64,000 nt of DNA from Fibrobacter succinogenes (lineage in GTDB: Bacteria > Fibrobacterota > Fibrobacteria > Fibrobacterales > Fibrobacteraceae): assembly GCF_902779965.1 (NCBI RefSeq), contig NZ_CACZDK010000017.1, forward strand, positions 1 through 64,000, given 5' to 3'. Numbering within the stretch: the stretch's first letter is position 1; each line of letters begins with the position of its first letter. The notes below the pieces were generated by a model, which saw nothing but the letters and a program-made list of their open reading frames with translations, searched no databases and was not told where the DNA came from. Both the position numbers and the translations under genes were made by a program. Below are positions 24,277-32,976 of the stretch, in pieces.

Positions 24277-26813
24277 GATACTTTGAATTTTTATTGCTGA
24301 TTGTTGCTCTGTTAAACGCTTGTAGCGATGACAGTGGTTCTCATGCTACGGAAAATCCGGTAGAGCATGAGGATATAGAAGGCTTTGTTTTTGTCAACGC
24401 TCATGGAAATTCGGCTTACTTGGGGACAAATGCAAGCAATGCACGGCAGAATGAGAAACCCCAGATGAGTGTGCTTTTTTCGTATGATTTTTACATTGGT
24501 GAGCATGAGGTAAGTTGCGGTGAGTATAAAGCTTTGCGTAAGGATGTAAATGTTCAATGCGAAAATGGAGATAATCGCCCAGTAACGAATGTGACATTCT
24601 ATGACGCAGTGCTTTATGCGAATGCTAAAAGTAAACAGAATTTATTGGATACCGTTTATACATACACCAGTGCTTCTTTTGATGCTTCAGGAAGTTGTGA
24701 CAACTTAAAGGGACTTGTTTTTCATGAAAATGTAAATGGATACCGTTTGCCGACCGAAGCGGAATGGGTTTATGTGGCAAGCCATGATTGGAATCCTGAA
24801 AAAGGTTGGAATAGCAATAATTCTGGATCCAATACTCATGATGTGGCGACTTCGCCTGCAAATGGCATTGGCGTTTATGACATGGCGGGAAATGTTCTTG
24901 AATGGGTCAATGACTGGTTAACACCTTTTATTACGGCATCCCCTTATATAATGGATTTTGTTGGCGGTGCCGATGAAGGTAGCCTTGGTGAACGGGTAGT
25001 CAAAGGCGGAAGCTATAGAAACGAACCTTCTGTGATCGATATGTATAGCCGTGGCGATGTATATACGGTTGTTTCTTCAACAAAGGGCGATTATTTAGGA
25101 TTTAGACTTGCTTTGGGGGCGATTCCTAAGCCGACTTGGCTTGATGAATGCGGTGCCGTTAAGGAATCCATTGTAAAGTCTCAAGTGGATGTTTATGAAA
25201 TGAAGCATGTCGTGGGAACTTTTGAATCGAAACTGGTTTTTCGCAATGATTTTTTAGGCAACTTGTCTTTTATTGATTTTGGAAGTGGCGTTGTCTCTGT
25301 TGTTGATATTAAAGGAACACAAAAGGCTTATCACCCCGATATTTCTCCAGATGGAAAACGAGTTGCTTATTGCTCTGGAATTGAAGGAAACAAAAGTGAT
25401 GCATCGTCGATTTATGTCCGTGATTTGAATGCCGAAGGCTCTAACCTCGTGGAGCTGGATGTGAAAGGTGCTGCGATTCCACGTTGGCGCGTTCTTGACA
25501 ATGGCGATACCGTCATTGTTTATGTAACGAATCCTGGCAATAATAAGGATGATGCTGCGTTCAAATCGACATCAACGTGGCAAGTGAAATTTGCCAATGG
25601 AAAATTTGGTAAGCCAGAAAAACTTTTCGATGGTGCTTATCATGGAGGCGTGAACGCCTCTAATACGCTCGCTGTAACGGGTGCTAGAATCTTGCGTGCT
25701 CGCATTGCGCCCAAAGGTAAGACTCTCGCAAATGGAATTGATACAGTATGGTATGGTGGGGAACAGGCTTGTAATGCCTCATTAGCAAATGATGGCAGCG
25801 ATAGAACGTTGTTCCTTGATTTTGGCGGAAAGACGGGTGCTAAATTTGTGGGACAGTCTTATCGTACGCATGAACGCCTCTTGGTTGTTGATGCAAAGGG
25901 AAATCTCATCTAGAGTATTGCCGCACCGAATGGCTTTATGTTTGACCATGCGGAATGGGTGCTTGGTGGTTCGAATTACGCCGTGGCTTCACTTTCTAAT
26001 GCCAATGGCGCACATCAAAAAAATGTGCTAATTAATTTATCTGATAGCACGGTGAAGACTCTTGTCGAAGGTGAAGAAATTTGGCATCCATGCTTATGGC
26101 ATTCAAAAAATAATTACAATAGCAAAGATTTGGACACGGATAGCGCTGGTGTTTATTATCTGTCAAGCGCTTTTTACAGCGCTTTGGAACTCCGCGTAAA
26201 AATGCAACGATTCTGGGAAAAACGCGATAGTATTACCGCTGTCGCTCTAGGTTCTTCGCGTACGATGTTTGCTTTGTATGACAAAAACATCAAGTCGCAT
26301 TACTTGTTGAATATGGGATTTTCTAACGCGCAGATGACGGGAATGTCTTATCTGTTTGTCAATTATGTGCTAAATCATTTGAAAAAATTGAAAGTTCTTG
26401 TTTTAGAAATGTCCCCGGACTTTTTATGGTACGATGGATATTCTACTTGGAATAATGTTGTCTATGATAAAGTTCCTGGTTTTAAGTATGATGAAAATCA
26501 CAATTTCTGGGTTGATGGCTTGCTGGAGCATTTTTTGGATGCCATAAAGGTTACTCCGCGCTCGGAAACGGCTTTGATGCATCCGTATAATTTGGACGAT
26601 TTCTTGTTGCCCGTGTATGGTCCAAGACGTAGCTATGCTAAGAATATTATTGATTCTGTAAAGGCCTTGAATGTCATTTTATTTGATGAAAATAAATTTG
26701 GGGCACATGATTACACCGGTGTTATGGCTTATAATACCGATCATTTGAGTGCTTCTGGTGCACAACAATTTACGCGAAGATTGGATTCGCTGCTATATAA
26801 ATTAAAAAAGTGA
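24273..26813 (+). pseudogene. TIGR02171-family lipoprotein, copy 2, split by an amber codon
   Basis: It starts in an ATGA overlap with copy 1 (MRYFEFLLLIVALLNAC, lipobox LLNAC). FGE-like and propeller regions align with the other copies. At 25911-25913 a TAG interrupts the frame (KGNLI-stop-SIAAPNGF), where copy 1 has GKLIKAIAAPDGF; the same frame then stays open to 26813. The C-terminal part is shorter than its relatives by about 90 residues, with a gap between ALMHPYNLDDF and YGPRRSYAKN. It keeps ALGSSRTMF and NTDHLSASGA. The truncated N-terminal lipoprotein (about 546 aa) could still be made. A sequencing error can be excluded only with reads. Confidence 0.8.
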
Positions 26814-26850
26814 ATAATTTAACAAGGGGCGCAAAAATGTTAATTATTCA
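26811..26850 (+). terminator. Hairpin at the end of copy 2
   Basis: TGAATAATTTAAC (26811-26823, including the stop) pairs with GTTAATTATTCA (26839-26850) with one bulge and a GC-rich loop. No T-tract follows, so it may be a processing or stability signal rather than a strong terminator. Confidence 0.45.
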
Positions 26851-26990
26851 TATTACAAACCGCATGATGTGTGCTCTAAATCAAATAAAGAGACTCTAGA
26901 CAAATGGGCCGTGAATACGGACTATCTCAGCATTCAGGGGCAACTGCTCTGATTTTGCGCTTGGATTCTCTGTTGCAAACATTAAAATAG
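26851..26990 (+). pseudogene. Fossil C-terminal tail of a fifth TIGR02171 copy
   Basis: An open stretch reads YYKPHDVCSKSNKETLDKWA, then VNTDYLSI. After a one-base frame change it continues SGATALILRLDSLLQTLK and a TAG at 26988-26990. Copy 2 ends NTDHLSASGAQQFTRRLDSL, and copy 4 ends with ASRLDSLLKATMK. The remnant therefore preserves the catalytic-type DxxH neighbourhood and tail (with Y for H) of another family member whose body has been lost. Confidence 0.65.
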
Positions 26991-27026
26991 TTTGCTTTTT
27001 CAGGTATAAATTTATATTTTTGGGGA

Positions 27027-29957
27027 ATGAAAAAAGCGATCTTTGTCGGAACATCTTTTCTATTAGGCTCACTTTTTCTCTCTTGCTCGGATGATTCTCC
27101 GACGCAGACAGAAATGGGTTCGTCTCTCGTTTGCAGCTCCCAAGAAAATTGTACTGGTGTTACATTGCAAGAAGGCTTTGCATTGATTCGTTCTGCAGGC
27201 AAGTATGCTGAAATGGGAACGAATGCCAGGTCGGCAAAAGCTAATGAGCGTCCGCAAATGGATGTCAAGTTCTCCTACGATTTCCAGATTGGCAAGCACG
27301 AAGTTACGTGTGGCGAATTTAATTCGTTGATGGACGGAAAGAAAGGCGTCAAGTTAGACTGCGAAAAACAATCATTGCCTGCAACTAATGTAACGTATTA
27401 CGATGCCGTTCTCTATGCGAATGCGAAAAGTAAAGCCGCAGGATTAGATACTGCTTATTCGTATTCGTCAGCTGAATTTGATAAAAAAGGCCATTGCACT
27501 CTTTTGAACGGTTTTGTATTTAAGCCTGAAGTCGATGCGTTCCGTTTGCCGACGGAAGCGGAATGGATTTTTGCAGCCGGATTGTCTTTTAATGTTGATA
27601 AGAGCTGGAATGCAGATAATTCTGGTTCCAAGGTACATGAAGTTTGCTCGAAGAAAGATGAAAATGGCTTGTGCGATTTCCTCGGAAATGTGACCGAATG
27701 GGTGAACGACTGGCTTGGCAATTTCCGCGATACATCGATTACGAATTACGTGGGTGGTGTCGATGGTGGTAATCTTGGTGAACGCGTTATCAAGGGCGGA
27801 AGCTATAGAACAGAATCTTCTATGATAAACTTGTATGCTCGTGGCGATGTCTATACGGTGACGGGTACAAGTGCTGCCGATTATTTGGGATTCCGTTTGG
27901 CGTATGGAAAAATTGAAAATCCGGTTTGGCTCGATGCTTCGGGGGCTGCTGTTGCTTCGAATCTTTCGATTGTTGCTAGCGTAAAAAATATTTCGCCGCT
28001 TTTTGGAACCTCAAAATCTAAACTTGCATTTAGAAATGACAATACCAAGAATTTGGTGTTTGTTGATTTTAGAAAAATTTCGCCTGCGATTGTTGAAATT
28101 AAGGATACGATAAATGTTTATCATCCGGACATTTCTCCAGACGGAAAGCATGTTGCGTTCTGCACGGGACTTGAAGGAAGTAAAAGTGACGCATCGTCGA
28201 TTTATGTCCGTGATTTGAATGCCGAAGGTTCTAACCTTGTAAAGTTGGATGTGAAAGGCGCTGCGATTCCGCGTTGGCATGTGCTCGAAAATGGGGATAC
28301 GGTGATTGTCTATGTGTCCGATGCCGGCAATAATAAGGACGAATCTACGTTTAAATCGGCTTCGACGTGGCAAGTGAAATTTGCTAATGGAAAATTTGGC
28401 AAGCCGGAAAAACTTTTCGATGGCGCTTATCATGGCGGTATTAGCGAAGATAAATTGTTGACTGTGACGGGGGCTCGTGTATTGCGCGCTCGTATCGCTG
28501 CGAAGGGGGCGACCGTTAAGTCGAAAGCCAAAGATACTTTATGGTATAATGGCGAACAGGCTTGCAATGCTTCTTTGAATAAAACATCGAAACGCACGTT
28601 ATTCCTTGATTTTGCTAGCGAAACTGGAATCAAATTTGTGGGTTCCAAGTATCGCGTGCATGAACGCTTGTTCATTGCCAATAGCGAAGGGAAGTTGGTC
28701 TCGTCTGTAGGCGCTCCATCGGGTTACACGTTTGACCACAGCGAATGGGTACTGAATGATGAAAATGTTGCCGTTGTGACGCTTGCGAATGCTGATGGAG
28801 CTCACAAGCAAATCGCGCTGGTGAATACCAAGGATAGCTCGGTAACGGTTCTTGTCGAAGGTGAAGAAATTTGGCATCCGTGCTTCTGGGTATCGACTGG
28901 TATTTCCTCGGAATCGTCGAATTGGGATGCGGATAGCGTTGGCGTTTATGTTTCTGCTGCAAATCAGACAAACTCTTTGCTTTCTCATAAAATGCCGATG
29001 TTCTGGAAACTCAAAGATTCTGTAGAATTGATAGGGCTTGGAAATTCGCACATGTGGTCGGGCTTTGATCCGTTTGTGATGAGCGTTTCGTCTATGAACA
29101 TGGGTGTTGTGCCTTGCGATATGCATTGCTCTCATTACCTCTTTAAAAATTATATCATGAATCATGCTTCTAATGTGAAATACATTGTTGTGAGCATTGA
29201 TCCGGATTTGTGGTCTAATATCGATGAACGCACGGATATCAATGAAGGCAAGGGTGGGGCTCTTGGATTTGAATACGATGAAAACCATGAATTTTACCCA
29301 GAAGGCGTTGATGAAAAGTTTGTGGAACTCGTTTTAGAAAATGCTCCTGATGAGTCTGTAATAAAAGAACGCGGGTGGTATGCCGCTAATGATAATAGTG
29401 GATGGACCGATGACAACGGCGTGGCTCCTGTTATTGGTGGCGATTCGACGTGGAGTGATTGCTTGTTCAATAAGAATTTTGCCAATTGCTTAGTTGATTT
29501 TGACCAAAAAACTTGCATGTCTAATCACATGAATGTCTGTGTTGCCGATACAAGTTTGAACGAGTGCTTGGCTAAACATGAGTTTGGGCAATGCTTGGCC
29601 ATTTTCTCGGGTGATATAGATAAATTAAAAGATATGGTGCGCTTGGCCAAGGAACGCGATATTATTGTTATTGGCTTGATATTCCCGATTAGCCCGTATT
29701 ACAAGAAAACGGGGGCTTATGGGCGTCATGGTATGCGCCGTAGTCATGCCGAAAAGCTCATTGACGAAATCAAGACGTGGGCCGAAGGCAAGTCGAACTT
29801 CTATGTTTTTGACGAAAATAAGTTAGGCAATCATGATTATCCGTCTTCGATGTCGAATGACTATGACCATCTGAATGAGGCTGGGGCGAAGCAATTCTCG
29901 AAGCGTTTGGACTCGTTTATCAAGTCGTTAAATTCGAGTAGCTCTTCGAAAAAGTAG
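27027..29957 (+). CDS. TIGR02171-family lipoprotein, copy 3, with Cys-rich insertion
   Basis: A 976-aa lipoprotein (lipobox LFLSC, residues 17-21) with the same FGE-like (HEVTCGEFNSLM, LPTEAEWIFAAG, GNVTEWVNDW, YLGFRLAYG), propeller (YHPDISPDGKHVAF) and SGNH-like parts. The SGNH Ser block reads LIGLGNSHMWSG instead of GSSR, and the final pair is DYDHLNEAGA. Before the last helix region it carries an insertion of about 55 residues with six Cys (SDCLFNK, NCLVDF, KTCMSN, NVCVAD, NECLAK, QCLAIF), suggesting three disulfides. It is preceded by the fossil tail and followed by 230 bases without a recognisable gene. Confidence 0.85.
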   Translation: MKKAIFVGTSFLLGSLFLSCSDDSPTQTEMGSSLVCSSQENCTGVTLQEGFALIRSAGKYAEMGTNARSAKANERPQMDVKFSYDFQIGKHEVTCGEFNSLMDGKKGVKLDCEKQSLPATNVTYYDAVLYANAKSKAAGLDTAYSYSSAEFDKKGHCTLLNGFVFKPEVDAFRLPTEAEWIFAAGLSFNVDKSWNADNSGSKVHEVCSKKDENGLCDFLGNVTEWVNDWLGNFRDTSITNYVGGVDGGNLGERVIKGGSYRTESSMINLYARGDVYTVTGTSAADYLGFRLAYGKIENPVWLDASGAAVASNLSIVASVKNISPLFGTSKSKLAFRNDNTKNLVFVDFRKISPAIVEIKDTINVYHPDISPDGKHVAFCTGLEGSKSDASSIYVRDLNAEGSNLVKLDVKGAAIPRWHVLENGDTVIVYVSDAGNNKDESTFKSASTWQVKFANGKFGKPEKLFDGAYHGGISEDKLLTVTGARVLRARIAAKGATVKSKAKDTLWYNGEQACNASLNKTSKRTLFLDFASETGIKFVGSKYRVHERLFIANSEGKLVSSVGAPSGYTFDHSEWVLNDENVAVVTLANADGAHKQIALVNTKDSSVTVLVEGEEIWHPCFWVSTGISSESSNWDADSVGVYVSAANQTNSLLSHKMPMFWKLKDSVELIGLGNSHMWSGFDPFVMSVSSMNMGVVPCDMHCSHYLFKNYIMNHASNVKYIVVSIDPDLWSNIDERTDINEGKGGALGFEYDENHEFYPEGVDEKFVELVLENAPDESVIKERGWYAANDNSGWTDDNGVAPVIGGDSTWSDCLFNKNFANCLVDFDQKTCMSNHMNVCVADTSLNECLAKHEFGQCLAIFSGDIDKLKDMVRLAKERDIIVIGLIFPISPYYKKTGAYGRHGMRRSHAEKLIDEIKTWAEGKSNFYVFDENKLGNHDYPSSMSNDYDHLNEAGAKQFSKRLDSFIKSLNSSSSSKK

Positions 29958-30187
29958 GATTTTGATGAAATGGCCTTTGAGGTCTCTAGAGATGGTTCTG
30001 CAAAGTCTGTGGGCGACATTTTTCGCTTTCTAGGGTTGATTTCAGCAACGAAAGTATGCAGAAAAATAAGGTCTGCACCGGTTCCATAAAGGGATTGCGA
30101 CGAATTCAGGTATCCAAATGACACGTGAGCCCAAATTTTTTTTATTTTTTTTTAAGTTTGAATCTTTGCTTGTAACAGTGAGGTGAT

Positions 30188-32968
30188 ATGAAAAAACTGT
30201 ATTGGGGTTTTGCAATGTTTTTTTCGGTATTGCAGCTTATATCCTGCTCCGATTCCGATGGAGTTTCTGTAAGTCTGAGTGATTTGCCAGAATCTCTTCC
30301 TGGAATGGAAAAGATTAAAGCTGTAAATAGCTCTGTTCTGTTGGGCTCAAATGAAGTCTCTGCAAAGGCGGATGAACGTCCGCAAATGAAAGTTGTTTTT
30401 ACTTATGATTTCTTGTTTGGTAAAAACGAAGTGACTTGTGGTGATTTTAACACGCTCATGAAATCTGCAACAGGGCTTTCTCTTAAATGCGAAAAAAATA
30501 GTTTGCCGGCAACAGATGTCACTTATTATGATGCTGTGCTGTACGCGAATGCTCGCAGCAAGGCTGAAAACCTCGATACTGTTTACACATATAACAACGC
30601 CTCGCTTGACAACAATAAACATTGTACAAATTTAGATGGCTTTGCGTTCCATCCTGAAAAGAAAGGTTACCGCATGCCGACGGAAGCAGAGTGGATGCTT
30701 GTTGCCCAAAGTTATTGGAATTCGTCAGAGGCTTGGATCGCTGAAAACTCTGATTATAAATTGCACGAAGTCTGTAGCAAAGTCAAGTCCGATGTTGCAA
30801 TTTGCGATATGCTTGGTAATGCCATGGAATGGGTGAATGACTGGCTTGGCAATTTCCGCGATACGACCTTGACCGATTATGTCGGTGCGCCTGATGGCGG
30901 TTCCTTGGGACACCGCATTGTAAAAGGTGGTAGTTACCGCAGTTCGTCGGAATCCATCAATAGGTACAATCGTGGCGATGTTTATACGGTGACATCTTCG
31001 ACTCGTGCTGATTATGTGGGTTTCCGTCTTGCTTATGGTGCGATTCCTGGTGCAACGTGGATGGGGGCCGATGGCAAGGCGGCGACAAGTCGTATTGTGG
31101 CTCTTGCAAATTCTGCCAAGATGCGTTCCGAAACGGGAACGTATAAAGTGAAACTGGCGTTTCGCAATGATGTCACGGGTAATATTGCTTTTGTGGATTA
31201 TTCCAGTGGAATCCTTTCTGTTACAGAAATTTCAGATAAGATAGATTCCTATCATCCTGAGATTTCGCCAGATGGAAAGAAGGTGGCTTTCAGCACGGGG
31301 TTTGAAGGAATAAACAGTGATACATCGACCATTTATGTTCGCGATCTGAATGCTGAGGGGTCTAATCTTGTAAAGTTGGAAGTGAAGGGTGCTGCGATTC
31401 CGCGCTGGCGCGTCCTTGACAACGGCGATACTGTCATTGTTTATGTGTCGAATCCTGGCAGCAATAAGGAAGACGCATCGTTCAAGTCCACTTCGACTTG
31501 GCAGGTGAAATTCGCGAATGGAAAGTTTGGCAAGCCTGAAAAACTTTTCGATGGCGCTTACCATGGTGGCATCAGTGAAGACGATAAACTTGCTGTTACT
31601 GGCGCTCGCCTTTTGCGTGCTCGTATAGCAAAGCCGGGCTCGACAATTATGAAATCGGCAATCGATACGGTGTGGTTTGGCGAGGAACAGGCTTGCAATG
31701 CATCTCTTGCCAACGATGGCAGCAAGCGTACTTTATTCCTTGATTTCGGAGCCAACGAAAAATCTGGGAAGAACAAGATGGGGCGTGAATTTGTCGGAAA
31801 AGATTACGGCACGCATGAACGTTTGCTCATAGCCGATTCGACGGGTAAGCTTGTTCAATCTGTTGCATCTCCGAGCGGCTATTCCTTTGACCATAGCGAA
31901 TGGACTACGGGTGGCGAGAACCTTGCTGTTGCAACGCTTACGAATGTAAATGGGGCCAATACGAAAATTGTTCTTGTGAATTTGTCTGATAGCTCGGTCG
32001 TAGAACTCGCCGAAGGCAATGAACTTTGGCATCCGAGTTTGTGGATCCAGAACACGTCCGCTATCAAAAATGGCAAACTTGATCCCGATAGCGCTGGTGT
32101 CTATATGACAGAGACCACGGATATTGCAACTCGAATCATGAAAGTCAAAATGGATTATTTTTGGAAGTATAGGGATACTACGGAGATTGTTATCATCGGT
32201 TCTTCGAGATCGTTTGCGGGTATGGATCCTGAAAGCATTAAATTTGGTTTTGCTCTCAATATGGCATACTCGGCGCAGGATCTGGAAAGTACAGCGTTCT
32301 TTACGAAAAACTATATCTTACCGTTGATGCCGAAATTGAAAGTTCTTGCATTGACATTGGATTATGACCGTTGGTATGTTAAGGATGAAAATTTTAAAGT
32401 TTGGTTTGGTAATATTCCGGGTTATGAATACGATAAAAATCATGGCTATTGGCAAGACGGATTGATTGGAGATATGGTTGCAGCTTCGCAGGCTGCTTTG
32501 AATCCGACGGAATCTGAATATGGAATGTTTGGTTATCATCGTGGTTTGTATTATGATCCGGCGCAAGGATGGGGTGCCCCGAATCCTGAAATTGCTAATG
32601 ATTCCAACTGGTTTAAAATTGATCAATCGGGCTTTGACTTTAACTTACAAAAGCTGACGGAAATTTTGAAAATGGCTCGCAACCATGATGTTTTCGTTGT
32701 AGGTGTTGTTTATCCTCAATCGCGGAATTTTTTGAAAACTAATGCTTGGGGGCGTTACGGACCTACCCGTGGTGCCGCAAAAATTATGCAAGATGCCGTG
32801 TTGGAACTGACCAAAACGTATCCGAATTTTGCAGTGCTTGATGAGTACCATGATGGGAATCATGATTTTGCGCCTGAAGCTTTTGCCAACGAAGATCATT
32901 TGGGACTTATTGGTGCTCAAATTATGGCGAGCCGTCTTGATTCTCTGTTAAAAGCTACAATGAAGTAA
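30188..32968 (+). CDS. TIGR02171-family lipoprotein, copy 4
   Basis: A 926-aa lipoprotein (lipobox LQLISC, residues 15-20) with a GAGGTGAT ribosome-binding site. Order of parts: FGE-like domain (KNEVTCGDFNTLM, MPTEAEWMLVA, GNAMEWVNDW, YVGFRLAYG), propeller repeats (YHPEISPDGKKVAF, IPRWRVLDNGDTVIVYV), and SGNH-like end (IVIIGSSRSFAGM ... NEDHLGLIGA). Its middle third is nearly identical in sequence to copies 2 and 3 while the ends differ, as expected from gene conversion. The following membrane-protein gene starts 8 bases after the stop, so the two are probably one transcript. Confidence 0.85.
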   Translation: MKKLYWGFAMFFSVLQLISCSDSDGVSVSLSDLPESLPGMEKIKAVNSSVLLGSNEVSAKADERPQMKVVFTYDFLFGKNEVTCGDFNTLMKSATGLSLKCEKNSLPATDVTYYDAVLYANARSKAENLDTVYTYNNASLDNNKHCTNLDGFAFHPEKKGYRMPTEAEWMLVAQSYWNSSEAWIAENSDYKLHEVCSKVKSDVAICDMLGNAMEWVNDWLGNFRDTTLTDYVGAPDGGSLGHRIVKGGSYRSSSESINRYNRGDVYTVTSSTRADYVGFRLAYGAIPGATWMGADGKAATSRIVALANSAKMRSETGTYKVKLAFRNDVTGNIAFVDYSSGILSVTEISDKIDSYHPEISPDGKKVAFSTGFEGINSDTSTIYVRDLNAEGSNLVKLEVKGAAIPRWRVLDNGDTVIVYVSNPGSNKEDASFKSTSTWQVKFANGKFGKPEKLFDGAYHGGISEDDKLAVTGARLLRARIAKPGSTIMKSAIDTVWFGEEQACNASLANDGSKRTLFLDFGANEKSGKNKMGREFVGKDYGTHERLLIADSTGKLVQSVASPSGYSFDHSEWTTGGENLAVATLTNVNGANTKIVLVNLSDSSVVELAEGNELWHPSLWIQNTSAIKNGKLDPDSAGVYMTETTDIATRIMKVKMDYFWKYRDTTEIVIIGSSRSFAGMDPESIKFGFALNMAYSAQDLESTAFFTKNYILPLMPKLKVLALTLDYDRWYVKDENFKVWFGNIPGYEYDKNHGYWQDGLIGDMVAASQAALNPTESEYGMFGYHRGLYYDPAQGWGAPNPEIANDSNWFKIDQSGFDFNLQKLTEILKMARNHDVFVVGVVYPQSRNFLKTNAWGRYGPTRGAAKIMQDAVLELTKTYPNFAVLDEYHDGNHDFAPEAFANEDHLGLIGAQIMASRLDSLLKATMK

Positions 32969-32976
32969 AGCCTTTT

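Noticed and set aside
7320-25913. Two in-frame TAG codons (kinase relic and TIGR02171 copy 2) as a sign of amber recoding
   Set aside because: TAG is used as the normal final stop of several intact genes here (aprB, the HD protein, the AlgX-like gene, TIGR02171 copy 3), and no suppressor tRNA or pyrrolysine gene is present. Mutation or sequencing error is simpler.
29861-30124. Minus-strand 87-codon open frame between TIGR02171 copies 3 and 4
   Set aside because: It overlaps the end of copy 3 and shows no motif or ribosome-binding site. It could be a remnant of something, but I cannot support it.
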